This document shows, piece by piece, positions 26,811 to 35,151 of a stretch of 64,000 nucleotides of DNA. The stretch's first letter is position 1. Every line of letters starts with the position of its first letter. The stretch covers positions 62,001-126,000 of the forward strand of contig NZ_JALKBD010000006.1 of the NCBI RefSeq assembly GCF_023015905.1. Reading direction: 5' to 3'. Origin of the DNA: Arenibacter sp. F20364. Its GTDB lineage: Bacteria > Bacteroidota > Bacteroidia > Flavobacteriales > Flavobacteriaceae. The translations under genes and the position numbers were made by a program. Under the pieces are notes generated by a model. The model ran no database searches. It was not told the DNA's origin and saw nothing but the letters and a program-made list of their open reading frames with translations.

Positions 26811-27659
26811 TTATAATTTTGTGCGGCACAATTGACCGGCTTCTGAAAGAATATTATTGATTCTTCCTGGGTTTAGTTCCAGCTCCTTTAAAGAATAGGG
26901 TGCCCTAACAAGTTCTTTCACTAAAATGATATTTTTTGAGATCAACTGATTCTTTTCCTTTTTGGTCAAAGTAGTAAGTACGGTGATCGGGTATAGTCCA
27001 TAAGCATCTATATTGGTTTTCATGCCGTTGTTCTTGGGGTAATCCCAACTCAATAAGGTCAGCCCAATGCATTTGCCGTAGTTTACGGCGTCTATTGTAA
27101 ATCGGGTATTGGTAACCAACCAACCTTGCTTTAAATGGGTCGTCTTCTTAGGGTCGGAATTCCATTGTTGTTGCACGTCCAAAAATCTTGAATTAATGTA
27201 TAATGGCACCTTTACATTGCTAACGTCCTTTGGATGGGAATGGAACTTGCATTCTATGGCATAGGTATTCCTGTCCTTCTCGGCCAAAACGTCTATTTCA
27301 TGGGTTACACATTTCCCGTTTAGGACTACGCTGACCGTGGCATGGTATCCCTTTTCCATCAAAAGCGCGGCTATTAAACGTTCAAAGGGGAATCCTGTTG
27401 GTCCCAGTTCGAAAATGCCCTTTTTTAATCGGTATTTGGATGCAGAAATCCTATGGTATTTTTTTAATAGGGAAAAAACTTTATTATGGACTTCTTTGGA
27501 TGATATCCCGTCATATAGTTGCGGTATTACCTGCGAGATGATAGAATCGATTTCATTACTGGATACATCACAGTTTCTTAAAGAATCTTTCAGTTTTCTA
27601 GAAGAAAACGGTTCCAGGTTCCCCGAACTTTTTTTGATCATAATCTGCTTTTCCTCCAT
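26811..27659 (-). CDS. ATP-cone domain fused to PD-(D/E)XK restriction-endonuclease domain
   Basis: The 282-residue protein starts with an ATP-cone (about 7-82: IKKSSGNLEPFSSRKLKDSL opening and the KVFSLLKKYH helix). Such cones bind ATP or dATP and gate ribonucleotide reductases and NrdR. A Mrr-like nuclease core follows, with Glu94 in the FERLIAALL helix, Asp123 in HEIDVLAE and Glu136-Cys-Lys138 in AIECKFH, a complete D-ExK active site. A C-terminal helical part ends the protein. A nuclease gated by nucleotide level is implied by the fusion. It is three bases from the Pycsar-type gene and 17 bases from the OMPLA-like gene, so all three are likely co-transcribed. Confidence 0.85.
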   Translation of the reverse strand: MEEKQIMIKKSSGNLEPFSSRKLKDSLRNCDVSSNEIDSIISQVIPQLYDGISSKEVHNKVFSLLKKYHRISASKYRLKKGIFELGPTGFPFERLIAALLMEKGYHATVSVVLNGKCVTHEIDVLAEKDRNTYAIECKFHSHPKDVSNVKVPLYINSRFLDVQQQWNSDPKKTTHLKQGWLVTNTRFTIDAVNYGKCIGLTLLSWDYPKNNGMKTNIDAYGLYPITVLTTLTKKEKNQLISKNIILVKELVRAPYSLKELELNPGRINNILSEAGQLCRTKL

Positions 27660-27676
27660 GTCTTTTTCATTTAAGT

Positions 27677-28576
27677 TTAAAACCTTAGCAATTCTGTCAT
27701 TATACCGAAGCGAACCACATCCAATCGATGTTGAAAATAGATGTTGTAATAATCCATTCCATGGTAATAGCGAACAAAGAAACCGATATCCTCTAAAAAC
27801 TTGGGATGGTAGTAAAAGGTAACACTCGCGTTAAGACGTTTTATGTTGAAGGTGTCCCAATCGTATAGCTTGTCCAAGCTCCACATGGTTTCTGCCTTTA
27901 ATGAGAAATTGGCTTTTATAGATCCTCTAGGACCCATTTTCAGAGGAAGTTTATAGGCCAAGAACGCATTGTGCCAGCGTAATCCACTATACTGTCCATG
28001 CAGTTCTTGGAGCATCCAGCTTCTGGGATGCACTTCCAATGAGGTTTTAAATATCTTTTCTGCCCTCAAATTACTGCTGTAGTCCGTTTTTAACCAGCCC
28101 ATTTCAAAAAAATTGGTGGCGAAGTTTCCAGTTTGTAGATTGATGTTTCCGTCGTCATTATAAAAACTACCATCCTGTCCGTTGGAATGGTGCCCCATTT
28201 TTACAAAGATGGTAGACCGGTCTGCTGAATTCTTTGCACCAACCAAATAATAGGCGGAAATCTGGGGAATGTAGCTAGGTGTCTTCACGGGATAAGATTC
28301 CTCGTTGTACATTCGGATCGTAATTTGAGCGGTGAGTACGGCCATTAATCTGGAATCCTTTCGTTTTCGGACCACAAAACTGGGGTTAACATTGGCCTCG
28401 AACATCAGGGGTTCCATATTGCCAATATCCGTGGGAAAAGTAATAAAACTGTCACCTTGGTTCACTTGGGCTATTTTACCAAGATTAAATTGGGGCAAGC
28501 TGTCCGATACCCCTTGTGCCAGTGCTTGCGATATAAGCAGGTATAACAAAATCGATATGCTGCAATACTTGTTCAT
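27677..28576 (-). CDS. OMPLA (PldA)-like outer-membrane protein, family assignment tentative
   Basis: The 299-residue protein has a signal peptide (1-20, ending ALA) and a beta-barrel pattern. The central motif GHHSNGQDG gives His129-x-Ser131, and an Asn at 144 is close to the spacing of the His-Ser-Asn triad of outer-membrane phospholipase A. The preceding TIRMYNEESYPVKTPSYIPQ stretch also follows the OMPLA pattern of the segment before that motif. OMPLA cuts phospholipids in the outer leaflet when activated. The protein lies between the LOG gene and the ATP-cone nuclease gene. The wider family is unproven and the Asn register is one residue off, so function is inferred. Confidence 0.6.
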   Translation of the reverse strand: MNKYCSISILLYLLISQALAQGVSDSLPQFNLGKIAQVNQGDSFITFPTDIGNMEPLMFEANVNPSFVVRKRKDSRLMAVLTAQITIRMYNEESYPVKTPSYIPQISAYYLVGAKNSADRSTIFVKMGHHSNGQDGSFYNDDGNINLQTGNFATNFFEMGWLKTDYSSNLRAEKIFKTSLEVHPRSWMLQELHGQYSGLRWHNAFLAYKLPLKMGPRGSIKANFSLKAETMWSLDKLYDWDTFNIKRLNASVTFYYHPKFLEDIGFFVRYYHGMDYYNIYFQHRLDVVRFGIMTELLRF

Positions 28577-28579
28577 TTA

Positions 28580-29320
28580 TTATTCTTCCCCAAACAACCA
28601 ATTAGGTCTTTGAGGTTTTTTAACCAATTTAAACCTTTCAATAGCATGGGTCTTTATGTGCGCTGCCATCTCCTCCACAGAGTCGGTTACGAACAACAAC
28701 TCCATGTCCTTAGGGCTTATACTTTCATTCTCCGCCATAATCCTTATGTGTTCACAGAGCTCTTTATGGTACTCGGACCCGAAAATGACTACTGGAAAAT
28801 TTTGGATCATCTTGGTTTGTATCAGGGTAATGGATTCAAAAAGCTCGTCCAATGTACCCATGCCGCCGGGCATAACCACAAAGGCATACGAATATTTGAT
28901 CAACAGGAACTTTCGTACAAAAAAATACCTAATGTTGATCCATTTGTGGAGATAGGGGTTCGGTTTTTGTTCAAAGGGCAGTATTATATTGCAGCCTACG
29001 GAATAACCTCCCGCTTCATAAGCCCCTTTATTGGCGGCTTCCATAATACCGGGACCCCCTCCTGTCATCACCGTAAATCCCAAGTTGGCCAAGGCGGCAC
29101 CAACCTGTTCGGCCTTTTTGTAAAAAGGATTGGTTTCGTCAAATCTGGCCGATCCAAAAACCGTTACGCAGGGGCCAATAAAGTGCATTTTTCTAAATGC
29201 CTTGATAAAACTGTATTGTACCCTAAAAGTAAAAAACAGTTCTTTAAACCTGGAGCGCGGCCCACGTAGAAAACGCGACTCTTCTGGTTGTAAATGATTA
29301 TTGTTATGGTTATTATCCAT
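28580..29320 (-). CDS. LOG/TIGR00730 family Rossmann-fold protein (nucleotide 5'-monophosphate phosphoribohydrolase)
   Basis: The 246-residue protein has the LOG fold with the PGGMGTLDE motif, which binds the nucleoside monophosphate and carries the catalytic Glu, and GGGPGIMEAANKGAYEAGG in the N-terminal half. Enzymes of the family cleave N-glycosidic bonds of nucleotides such as AMP or cytokinin nucleotides. The start ATG at 29320 overlaps the end of the ABC-2 permease gene by one base. A poorly conserved N-terminal region of about 40 residues precedes the fold. Confidence 0.88.
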   Translation of the reverse strand: MDNNHNNNHLQPEESRFLRGPRSRFKELFFTFRVQYSFIKAFRKMHFIGPCVTVFGSARFDETNPFYKKAEQVGAALANLGFTVMTGGGPGIMEAANKGAYEAGGYSVGCNIILPFEQKPNPYLHKWINIRYFFVRKFLLIKYSYAFVVMPGGMGTLDELFESITLIQTKMIQNFPVVIFGSEYHKELCEHIRIMAENESISPKDMELLFVTDSVEEMAAHIKTHAIERFKLVKKPQRPNWLFGEE

Positions 29321-30441
29321 TAACTTACTTTTTTATAACTCATCACTGCCAAAGCATTCATGACTATGGCAAATACCAATGTTTTCAATACTTGGGGGTA
29401 AATATCGGAAAGGCCGGCCCCTTTTAGCATTACCATTCTCATTACCTCGACATAATATCTAATAGGATTGAATTCAGTTAACAACTGCGCCCATTGCGGC
29501 ATACTTTCGATAGGCGTAAACAAACCGCTCATCAAAATAAAAATGACCATAAAAAACCAGGCTATAAACATGGCCTGCTGTTGAGTATCGGTAAAATTGG
29601 AAATAAAGAGGCCCATCCCCAAAATCACTAAAATGTAAATAGTGGTATAGAGATACATCAAGCCTAAGCTTCCAACTATAGGAATGTGGAACAATAGTTT
29701 AGAGATGATCAGACCCACGGTCAACAATACCATGCCCAAAACCAAAAAAGGAAATAATTTTCCAATAATAAACTGGTGTTTTTTTATGGGGGTAACGTTA
29801 ATTTGCTCCAGAGTCCCTATTTCTTTTTCCCGAACAATATTCATCCCGGATAGGAAAAGGGTAATCATGGTTACCAAAAGGACCAATATTCCAGGCACCA
29901 TAAAGGTTTTGTAATTCAAGGTCTCATTGTACCAGAAGGACGGGATAGTTTCAATATTCATCGGCTGGTTCCCCGACCTGTTAAAAAGGGATAATTCTAC
30001 TAGTGCCTTTTTATTGAACTGTTGCACAATCTGATTGATGTACACATTTTCCACCCCCGCAGCTGCTCCATCAATAGCATTGATTATAACCGACAGATCT
30101 GCTTTTTCATTTTTAAGAAGTTGCCTTTCAAAATGAGAAGGAATCTCTAGGATTACATCCACATCGCCCTCCAACATTGCCATACCTGCCTGTTTAGCCG
30201 ATGGAAATTGGGAAACCACATTGAAATAGGTAGAAGCTTCAAATTTTTCCACCAACTCCCGTGAAAGCGATGTTTTATCATTATCAACAAAGGCAAATTT
30301 TATATTTTTCACTTCAAAGGTGGCGGCGTTGGACAGAATAATCAGTTGGATCAACGGCAAGACAAAAATAATGGGCAACATCGCCTTATTTCTAAAGATC
30401 TGTTTAAACTCCTTTTGGATGATATAGCGGATGATGTTCAT
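29320..30441 (-). CDS. ABC-2-type exporter permease, second of two
   Basis: The 373-residue protein has one N-terminal helix, a large extracytoplasmic domain (about 45-180) and five C-terminal helices, which is the layout of YbhR/YhhJ-type ABC-2 permeases. The N(V/I)TPI(K)xHQFIIGKLFPF and GLFTPIESMPQWAQ segments are family hallmarks. With the permease at 30567-31673 and the two ATPases it forms an efflux system of the YbhGFSR or RbbA type. A 125-base gap separates it from the partner permease. Confidence 0.92.
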   Translation of the reverse strand: MNIIRYIIQKEFKQIFRNKAMLPIIFVLPLIQLIILSNAATFEVKNIKFAFVDNDKTSLSRELVEKFEASTYFNVVSQFPSAKQAGMAMLEGDVDVILEIPSHFERQLLKNEKADLSVIINAIDGAAAGVENVYINQIVQQFNKKALVELSLFNRSGNQPMNIETIPSFWYNETLNYKTFMVPGILVLLVTMITLFLSGMNIVREKEIGTLEQINVTPIKKHQFIIGKLFPFLVLGMVLLTVGLIISKLLFHIPIVGSLGLMYLYTTIYILVILGMGLFISNFTDTQQQAMFIAWFFMVIFILMSGLFTPIESMPQWAQLLTEFNPIRYYVEVMRMVMLKGAGLSDIYPQVLKTLVFAIVMNALAVMSYKKVS

Positions 30442-30566
30442 ATACTTTTAAGTACTAAGTATTAAGAAGTTAGTATTGGGATGAAGAAATTTAAATTGAT
30501 TTTTATGGCCTTATCTTTTGATCCATAATTCATTTGCATTGCCTTTAACTAGCAACTAAATTTCCT

Positions 30567-31673
30567 TCATTCCAATCTTATTTTATATTTTTTTACGCTC
30601 AAGCCTATAAAAAATATGGTCATTCCAATCAATATTAAAGTTTCTTTCCATACGTAGGCCAATCCCACTCCTTTTAGCATTATTCCCTTTATGATGATTA
30701 TAAACCATTTGGCAGGAATTATATTACTGATCATCTGTAATGGTAAAGGCATACTGGAAATAGGAAAAATAAAACCGGACAATAATATAACCGGTAACAT
30801 CAGCCCCATTAATGAGGTCATCATGGCCGCCTGTTGGGTCGCCGCAACTGTGGAGATTAGAATGCCCAACGACAGCGCATTTATGATAAATAAAGTACTC
30901 TCCGCCCCCAATAAAAACAAACTGCCCTGCACCGGCATTTTAAAAACAAAAATGCTCAAAAGAATAATTACCACAGCGTTAATAATGGACAGCAAAATAT
31001 AAGGAACAACCTTACCCACAATAACTTGGAACGGGTTTAATGGAGATACCAGCAAAATTTCCATGGTTCCCAATTCCTTTTCCTTGGTAATGGATATTGA
31101 GGTCATCATGGCCGATACCAGCATTAGGATAATGGTCATAACCCCAGGCACAAACATATATACACTTTTTAGTTCCGGATTAAATACCATCCTTGTTTTT
31201 GGTATTATTTGGTAAGGAAGCTTTAGTCCTTGATTTAATTCCTGTTGGTAATTCTGTAAAATAGACCCTATATAATTGCTTATCGTATTCGCCGTGTTGG
31301 GATCGGTAGCATCCGTAAGAATTTGAACGGTGGCTTTTTTTTGCGTAACCAGGTTTTTGCTAAAATTCTTTTCAAAATTGAGTACTGCCTTTATTTTGCC
31401 TTTTCTAAAGGTAGGTTCAATCTCATCCTCATGACTTATAAACCCTTTGATACTGAAATATTTTGAAGTCGCTATTTTATTTATGATCTCTTTGGTATTT
31501 ACATCTTTGGAATGATCCAAAATGGCGATATCTACATTATTGATCTCGTTGGTAATGGCAAAACCAAAAAGCATCACCTGCACTATGGGCATGCCGAACA
31601 AGATAAACAATGAACGCCTGTCCCTTAAAATATGGTAAAATTCCTTTTTGATGAATCCTATAAATCTGTTCAT
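30567..31673 (-). CDS. ABC-2-type exporter permease, first of two
   Basis: The 368-residue product has the same layout as the next gene: a short membrane anchor, an extracytoplasmic domain (about 45-165) and helices from residue 170 on, with KELGTMEILLVSPLNPFQ and GFIFPISSMPLPLQ. It is 10 bases downstream of the ATPase gene at 31684. It pairs with the second permease to form the channel of a heterodimeric exporter, fed by the periplasmic HlyD-type adaptor encoded upstream. Confidence 0.92.
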   Translation of the reverse strand: MNRFIGFIKKEFYHILRDRRSLFILFGMPIVQVMLFGFAITNEINNVDIAILDHSKDVNTKEIINKIATSKYFSIKGFISHEDEIEPTFRKGKIKAVLNFEKNFSKNLVTQKKATVQILTDATDPNTANTISNYIGSILQNYQQELNQGLKLPYQIIPKTRMVFNPELKSVYMFVPGVMTIILMLVSAMMTSISITKEKELGTMEILLVSPLNPFQVIVGKVVPYILLSIINAVVIILLSIFVFKMPVQGSLFLLGAESTLFIINALSLGILISTVAATQQAAMMTSLMGLMLPVILLSGFIFPISSMPLPLQMISNIIPAKWFIIIIKGIMLKGVGLAYVWKETLILIGMTIFFIGLSVKKYKIRLE

Positions 31674-31683
31674 TTTGCCCTTG

Positions 31684-32418
31684 TTATTCTATGTTCCTTG
31701 CCAATTTTAGGAATACCTGATTCATGGAATCCACTTGAAACTGACGTTTTAGATTCTTTGGCGTGTCCAAAGCCTCTATCTTTCCGGCTACCATGATAGA
31801 CACCCGATCACAATATTCGGCCTCATCCATATAATGGGTAGTTACAAAAATGGTAACCCCTCTATTGGCCTCCATATAGATCATTTCCCAAAATTGGCGT
31901 CTGGTAATGGGGTCTACTCCTCCGGTGGGTTCATCCAAAAAAATAATTTTTGGATTGTGGAGCATTGCAACTGAAAAGGCCACTTTTTGCTTCCAACCCA
32001 AAGGGAGAGAACCTACTAGGGAATCGGCCATATCATGCAATCCTAATTCATTGATCATGGCCTGTGACTTTTCTTTGATGTCCGCAGATGACAAGCCATA
32101 TATACCCCCAAAAAAGACAATATTTTCTTTGATGGTCAAATCATTGTACAGGGAGAAGCGTTGGCTCATATACCCAATATTCCTTTTTACGTGCTCAGCA
32201 TGTGTAAGCACATTATATCCGGCCACGGTGGCATTGCCATGGGTAGGTTCGGAAATTCCGATCAACATTTTCATAGCCGTTGTCTTTCCGGCCCCATTGG
32301 CACCCAAAAATCCAAAAACCTCACCTTTTCCCACCTCAAAAGAGATGTTATTTACAGCGGTGAAATCCCCGAACATTTTGGTCAGGTTCTCGACCTGTAT
32401 CATATTATCTTCTGTCAT
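31684..32418 (-). CDS. ABC exporter ATP-binding protein, second of two
   Basis: The 244-residue ATPase has Walker A GANGAGKTT, an ABC-signature position occupied by SLPLGWKQKVA (LSGGQ replaced), Walker B IIFLDEPTGGVD and an H-loop TTHYMDEAEYCD. The signature motif is degenerate. The product is one half of what is a single fused YbhF/RbbA-type protein in enterobacteria. The start lies directly at the end of the preceding ATPase gene, consistent with translational coupling. Confidence 0.92.
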   Translation of the reverse strand: MTEDNMIQVENLTKMFGDFTAVNNISFEVGKGEVFGFLGANGAGKTTAMKMLIGISEPTHGNATVAGYNVLTHAEHVKRNIGYMSQRFSLYNDLTIKENIVFFGGIYGLSSADIKEKSQAMINELGLHDMADSLVGSLPLGWKQKVAFSVAMLHNPKIIFLDEPTGGVDPITRRQFWEMIYMEANRGVTIFVTTHYMDEAEYCDRVSIMVAGKIEALDTPKNLKRQFQVDSMNQVFLKLARNIE

Positions 32419-33330
32419 CTATTCATTTGCTTTAGATAGGTCCATAAAGGTATCCTCAATAGTTGCCACGGTCTCTTTAACCTCAATCTCCTTATGCTGT
32501 CTCTCCTCCAAATATTTGGTTAAATCCATTGGCCTAAATGCTTCGGACTTAGGAGTAAAATGAAGATATTCTCCAAATGGATAAGCGCTATGGGTATCTG
32601 GGTAAATTCTTAAGTCTTCGATCAATTTATAGGTATTAAAACTACGTACCTTAAATATTTTCTTTGGGAACGATGCGATAATTGCCCCGGGCGTGTTGAT
32701 CTGCAGTATTTTTCCGTTGGTGATCAACGCAATCCTATCACAAAGTTCGGCTTCATCCATATACGGAGTAGATACCAAAATAGTGATGTCCTTTTGCTGT
32801 AACCGTTTTAACATCTCCCAAAACTCTTTACGGGAAACGGGATCTACCCCTGTGGTAGGCTCATCCAAAAACAACACCTTGGGTTTATGGATCAAAGCGC
32901 AGCTAAGGGCCAGTTTTTGTTTCATCCCACCCGATAATTTTCCTGCCCTACGATCTTTAAATGGTTCTATTTGGACATAGATATCCTTGATCAAATCATA
33001 GTTCTCCGCTATTGTAGTTCCAAAAATAGTAGCGAAAAAATTAAGGTTTTCTTCCACCGTAAGATCTTGGTACAAGGAAAACCTCCCCGGCATATAACCC
33101 ACGTGATTTCTGATATCCTTGTATTGCTTTAGAACATCATATCCGGCAACGGTAGCATTTCCCTTATCCTGAATCAGTAAGGTGGTCAAGATTCGGAAAA
33201 GTGTGGTCTTTCCTGCCCCGTCCGGACCTATCAATCCAAACAGTTCCCCTGGCTTTACCTCAAAGGAAATATCGTCCACAGCTTTTACTTTGTTGTACGA
33301 TTTGCTGATATTGTTTAGTATGATGCTCAT
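32419..33330 (-). CDS. ABC exporter ATP-binding protein, first of two
   Basis: The 303-residue ATPase has Walker A GPDGAGKTT, signature LSGGMKQK, Walker B VLFLDEPTTGVD and the STPYMDEAELCD segment in which the usual His is replaced. A C-terminal region of about 80 residues (210-300) lies beyond the ATPase core. Together with the next ATPase it corresponds to the two halves of YbhF. The lipoprotein gene lies 36 bases upstream. Confidence 0.92.
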   Translation of the reverse strand: MSIILNNISKSYNKVKAVDDISFEVKPGELFGLIGPDGAGKTTLFRILTTLLIQDKGNATVAGYDVLKQYKDIRNHVGYMPGRFSLYQDLTVEENLNFFATIFGTTIAENYDLIKDIYVQIEPFKDRRAGKLSGGMKQKLALSCALIHKPKVLFLDEPTTGVDPVSRKEFWEMLKRLQQKDITILVSTPYMDEAELCDRIALITNGKILQINTPGAIIASFPKKIFKVRSFNTYKLIEDLRIYPDTHSAYPFGEYLHFTPKSEAFRPMDLTKYLEERQHKEIEVKETVATIEDTFMDLSKANE

Positions 33331-33366
33331 TTTCTTAACCGTTCAATAAAAATTATCCATTGTATC

Positions 33367-33843
33367 TCATTCAAAATAAATGTAGTAGGCATTTAAATGT
33401 CCTGCTATGCTTTCCTTGATTTGTGCACCCGTTTCCGCGCTACTCGTTTTTTGTAGCAGTTCTATTTTTTGGATCAACGGATGTAAAAAAATATGTAGAT
33501 TATCGTGTGAAGCTCCTGTCATGGTGCATTCCTTAACTAGGGTGTTTTTAACATCGATTAAGGAGTCTCCTAAATTTCTGTAGTCTCCCAAAGAAATGGT
33601 TTTCCTCTCCGCGATGAGTTTGGCCATATTTGCTACCCCAGAGGTAGTTTCCAGATTTGCCTCCCATTTTGCACCATTGTTCAAGGCCATTTCCGCCACC
33701 CAATTATTATTTAAATGTGGAACTTTGTCCATCTTCGTATTTGATATTACAGTATCCTTAGATTTCGCTTCTACCTTTACCTCCTGTTTACAGTTAATAA
33801 AATTTAAGGATAGCACTATCAGGAAAACGATTTTTAATTTCAT
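33367..33843 (-). CDS. Small lipoprotein of unknown function
   Basis: The 158-residue product has a lipoprotein leader ending NFINC (Cys19) and a helical mature part with KECTMTGASHDNLHIFLHPLI in the middle. The Cys, His and Met residues in that segment might bind metal or form a regulatory patch, which is inference only. It sits between the ABC ATPase and the small membrane protein gene, so it is part of the exporter operon. No domain is recognised. Confidence 0.75.
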   Translation of the reverse strand: MKLKIVFLIVLSLNFINCKQEVKVEAKSKDTVISNTKMDKVPHLNNNWVAEMALNNGAKWEANLETTSGVANMAKLIAERKTISLGDYRNLGDSLIDVKNTLVKECTMTGASHDNLHIFLHPLIQKIELLQKTSSAETGAQIKESIAGHLNAYYIYFE

Positions 33844-33846
33844 GGT

Positions 33847-34230
33847 TCATGATTTTATTTTGTTACTTAATGTTTTTGTACGGTTTAGAAGTACCAGAAT
33901 TAGTATTGCTACCCATATGCCTACCCTAAAGGCCATTGCCTTTATACTCTTATCAGCTACCATATCATTAAAAAAGTACAAATAGACCAATACCAAAAAG
34001 TGCAAAAGCAGGATGGTCATTATCATTAATTTAGACCTAATGTGTTGTTTACCTATTTGATAGGCCACCAAAATGGATATAATTCCAAGGGTAACGTTAT
34101 AGACCACCAACCAATCCAGTACCCCATAATCCACGGAACGCAGCCCCAAAAGGACCATGGAACCTGAGATTACGGATAGGATACCGATCAGGATTGCAAG
34201 TATGGTCGCGATAATCAAGGTCGTTTTCAT
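33847..34230 (-). CDS. Small four-helix membrane protein, unknown
   Basis: The 127-residue product has four hydrophobic helices (about residues 3-27, 40-60, 70-88 and 103-120). It overlaps the upstream HlyD gene by four bases (ATGA), a sign of translational coupling. The next gene starts three bases away. It is probably an accessory of the ABC exporter. No family name is claimed. Confidence 0.75.
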   Translation of the reverse strand: MKTTLIIATILAILIGILSVISGSMVLLGLRSVDYGVLDWLVVYNVTLGIISILVAYQIGKQHIRSKLMIMTILLLHFLVLVYLYFFNDMVADKSIKAMAFRVGIWVAILILVLLNRTKTLSNKIKS

Positions 34231-35129
34231 TCTTCATTAGTTTTTGTGGCAATCCACATTTCTGCAGGCATCCCAATTTTTAAACTTCCATCATTACGGA
34301 CTTTAACTTTAACTGCGTAGACCAGATTGACACGTTCTTCTTTGGTTTGAATAATTTTAGGAGTAAATTCTGCGCTTTCCGCGATCCAGGATACTACCCC
34401 TGGATAAGATTTCATCTCCTCGCCTGCATCAATTTTTACGCTTACCTCCTGCCCAATTTTCAGTTTGGACAATTGGTTTTCACTGATATAGACCCTTAAA
34501 ATCATGTCTTCCAGGTTGGCTATTTTATATAAGGGTTTCCCAAATGCAGTAATTTCATTGGGTTCGGCATATTTAACCAGGACCGTGCCCTTCACAGGGT
34601 TCTGAATGACACTTTTATTGATCTGGTCTTCAATTTGCCGTATTTGTATTTCTATACTTTTTATCTCATTGATAATGGGAGAATTTTGAGTTTCCACACT
34701 CTTAATCTGTTCTTTGATAATGTTGATCTGTCCATTAATGTCGTCCAATTGTTTAGTAGTTGCGGCTTTTGCCTGCAATAGGTTCTCTACCCTGGCCCTA
34801 TCATTTTGGGCCACTTTTAATTGTTCCTTAAGTACTTCCCTTTGTGATAGCACGTTCCTGGATTTTGAAAAAATGGTGTTTTTGGAAGCCAATAATTGGT
34901 CGCGCTTTAAAGAAAGCTGAACGGTGTCTATAACGCCAACAACCTTATTTTGGGCCAGTACATTTCCTTCTTCCGCATCCAGGAACAAAATTTTTCCATT
35001 GGCCTCTGCCGAAATAGTTATTTCCGTAGCTTCAAAATTACCGTAACCATCGGCCTTTTCCCCATTGCCGGTACATGAACCCAAAAGGCTTATGAGAAGA
35101 CTTGTTAATATTAAATATGGATGTTTCAT
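34227..35129 (-). CDS. HlyD-family periplasmic adaptor lipoprotein of the ABC exporter
   Basis: The 300-residue protein has a lipoprotein leader with Cys19 (LGSC). Lipoyl halves follow at about 40-70 and 175-200 (ILFLDAEEGNVLAQNKVVGVID and IQNPVKGTVLVKYAEPNE), with a long coiled coil between them (about 75-165) rich in Gln and Lys. It resembles YbhG/YhiI. It links the inner-membrane ABC-2 complex to the TolC-type channel encoded 22 bases upstream. Confidence 0.93.
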   Translation of the reverse strand: MKHPYLILTSLLISLLGSCTGNGEKADGYGNFEATEITISAEANGKILFLDAEEGNVLAQNKVVGVIDTVQLSLKRDQLLASKNTIFSKSRNVLSQREVLKEQLKVAQNDRARVENLLQAKAATTKQLDDINGQINIIKEQIKSVETQNSPIINEIKSIEIQIRQIEDQINKSVIQNPVKGTVLVKYAEPNEITAFGKPLYKIANLEDMILRVYISENQLSKLKIGQEVSVKIDAGEEMKSYPGVVSWIAESAEFTPKIIQTKEERVNLVYAVKVKVRNDGSLKIGMPAEMWIATKTNEE

Positions 35130-35151
35130 TTTATTCAGGTATTGTTATATA

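Noticed and set aside
28610-29269. Long (219-codon) plus-strand frame opposite the LOG gene
   Set aside because: The minus strand encodes a clear LOG protein with PGGMGTLDE. The plus frame has no domain and is a shadow of codon bias.
31907-32563. 218-codon plus-strand frame opposite the two ABC ATPases
   Set aside because: Walker A and B motifs are on the minus strand. The opposite frame spans the gene junction without any signature.
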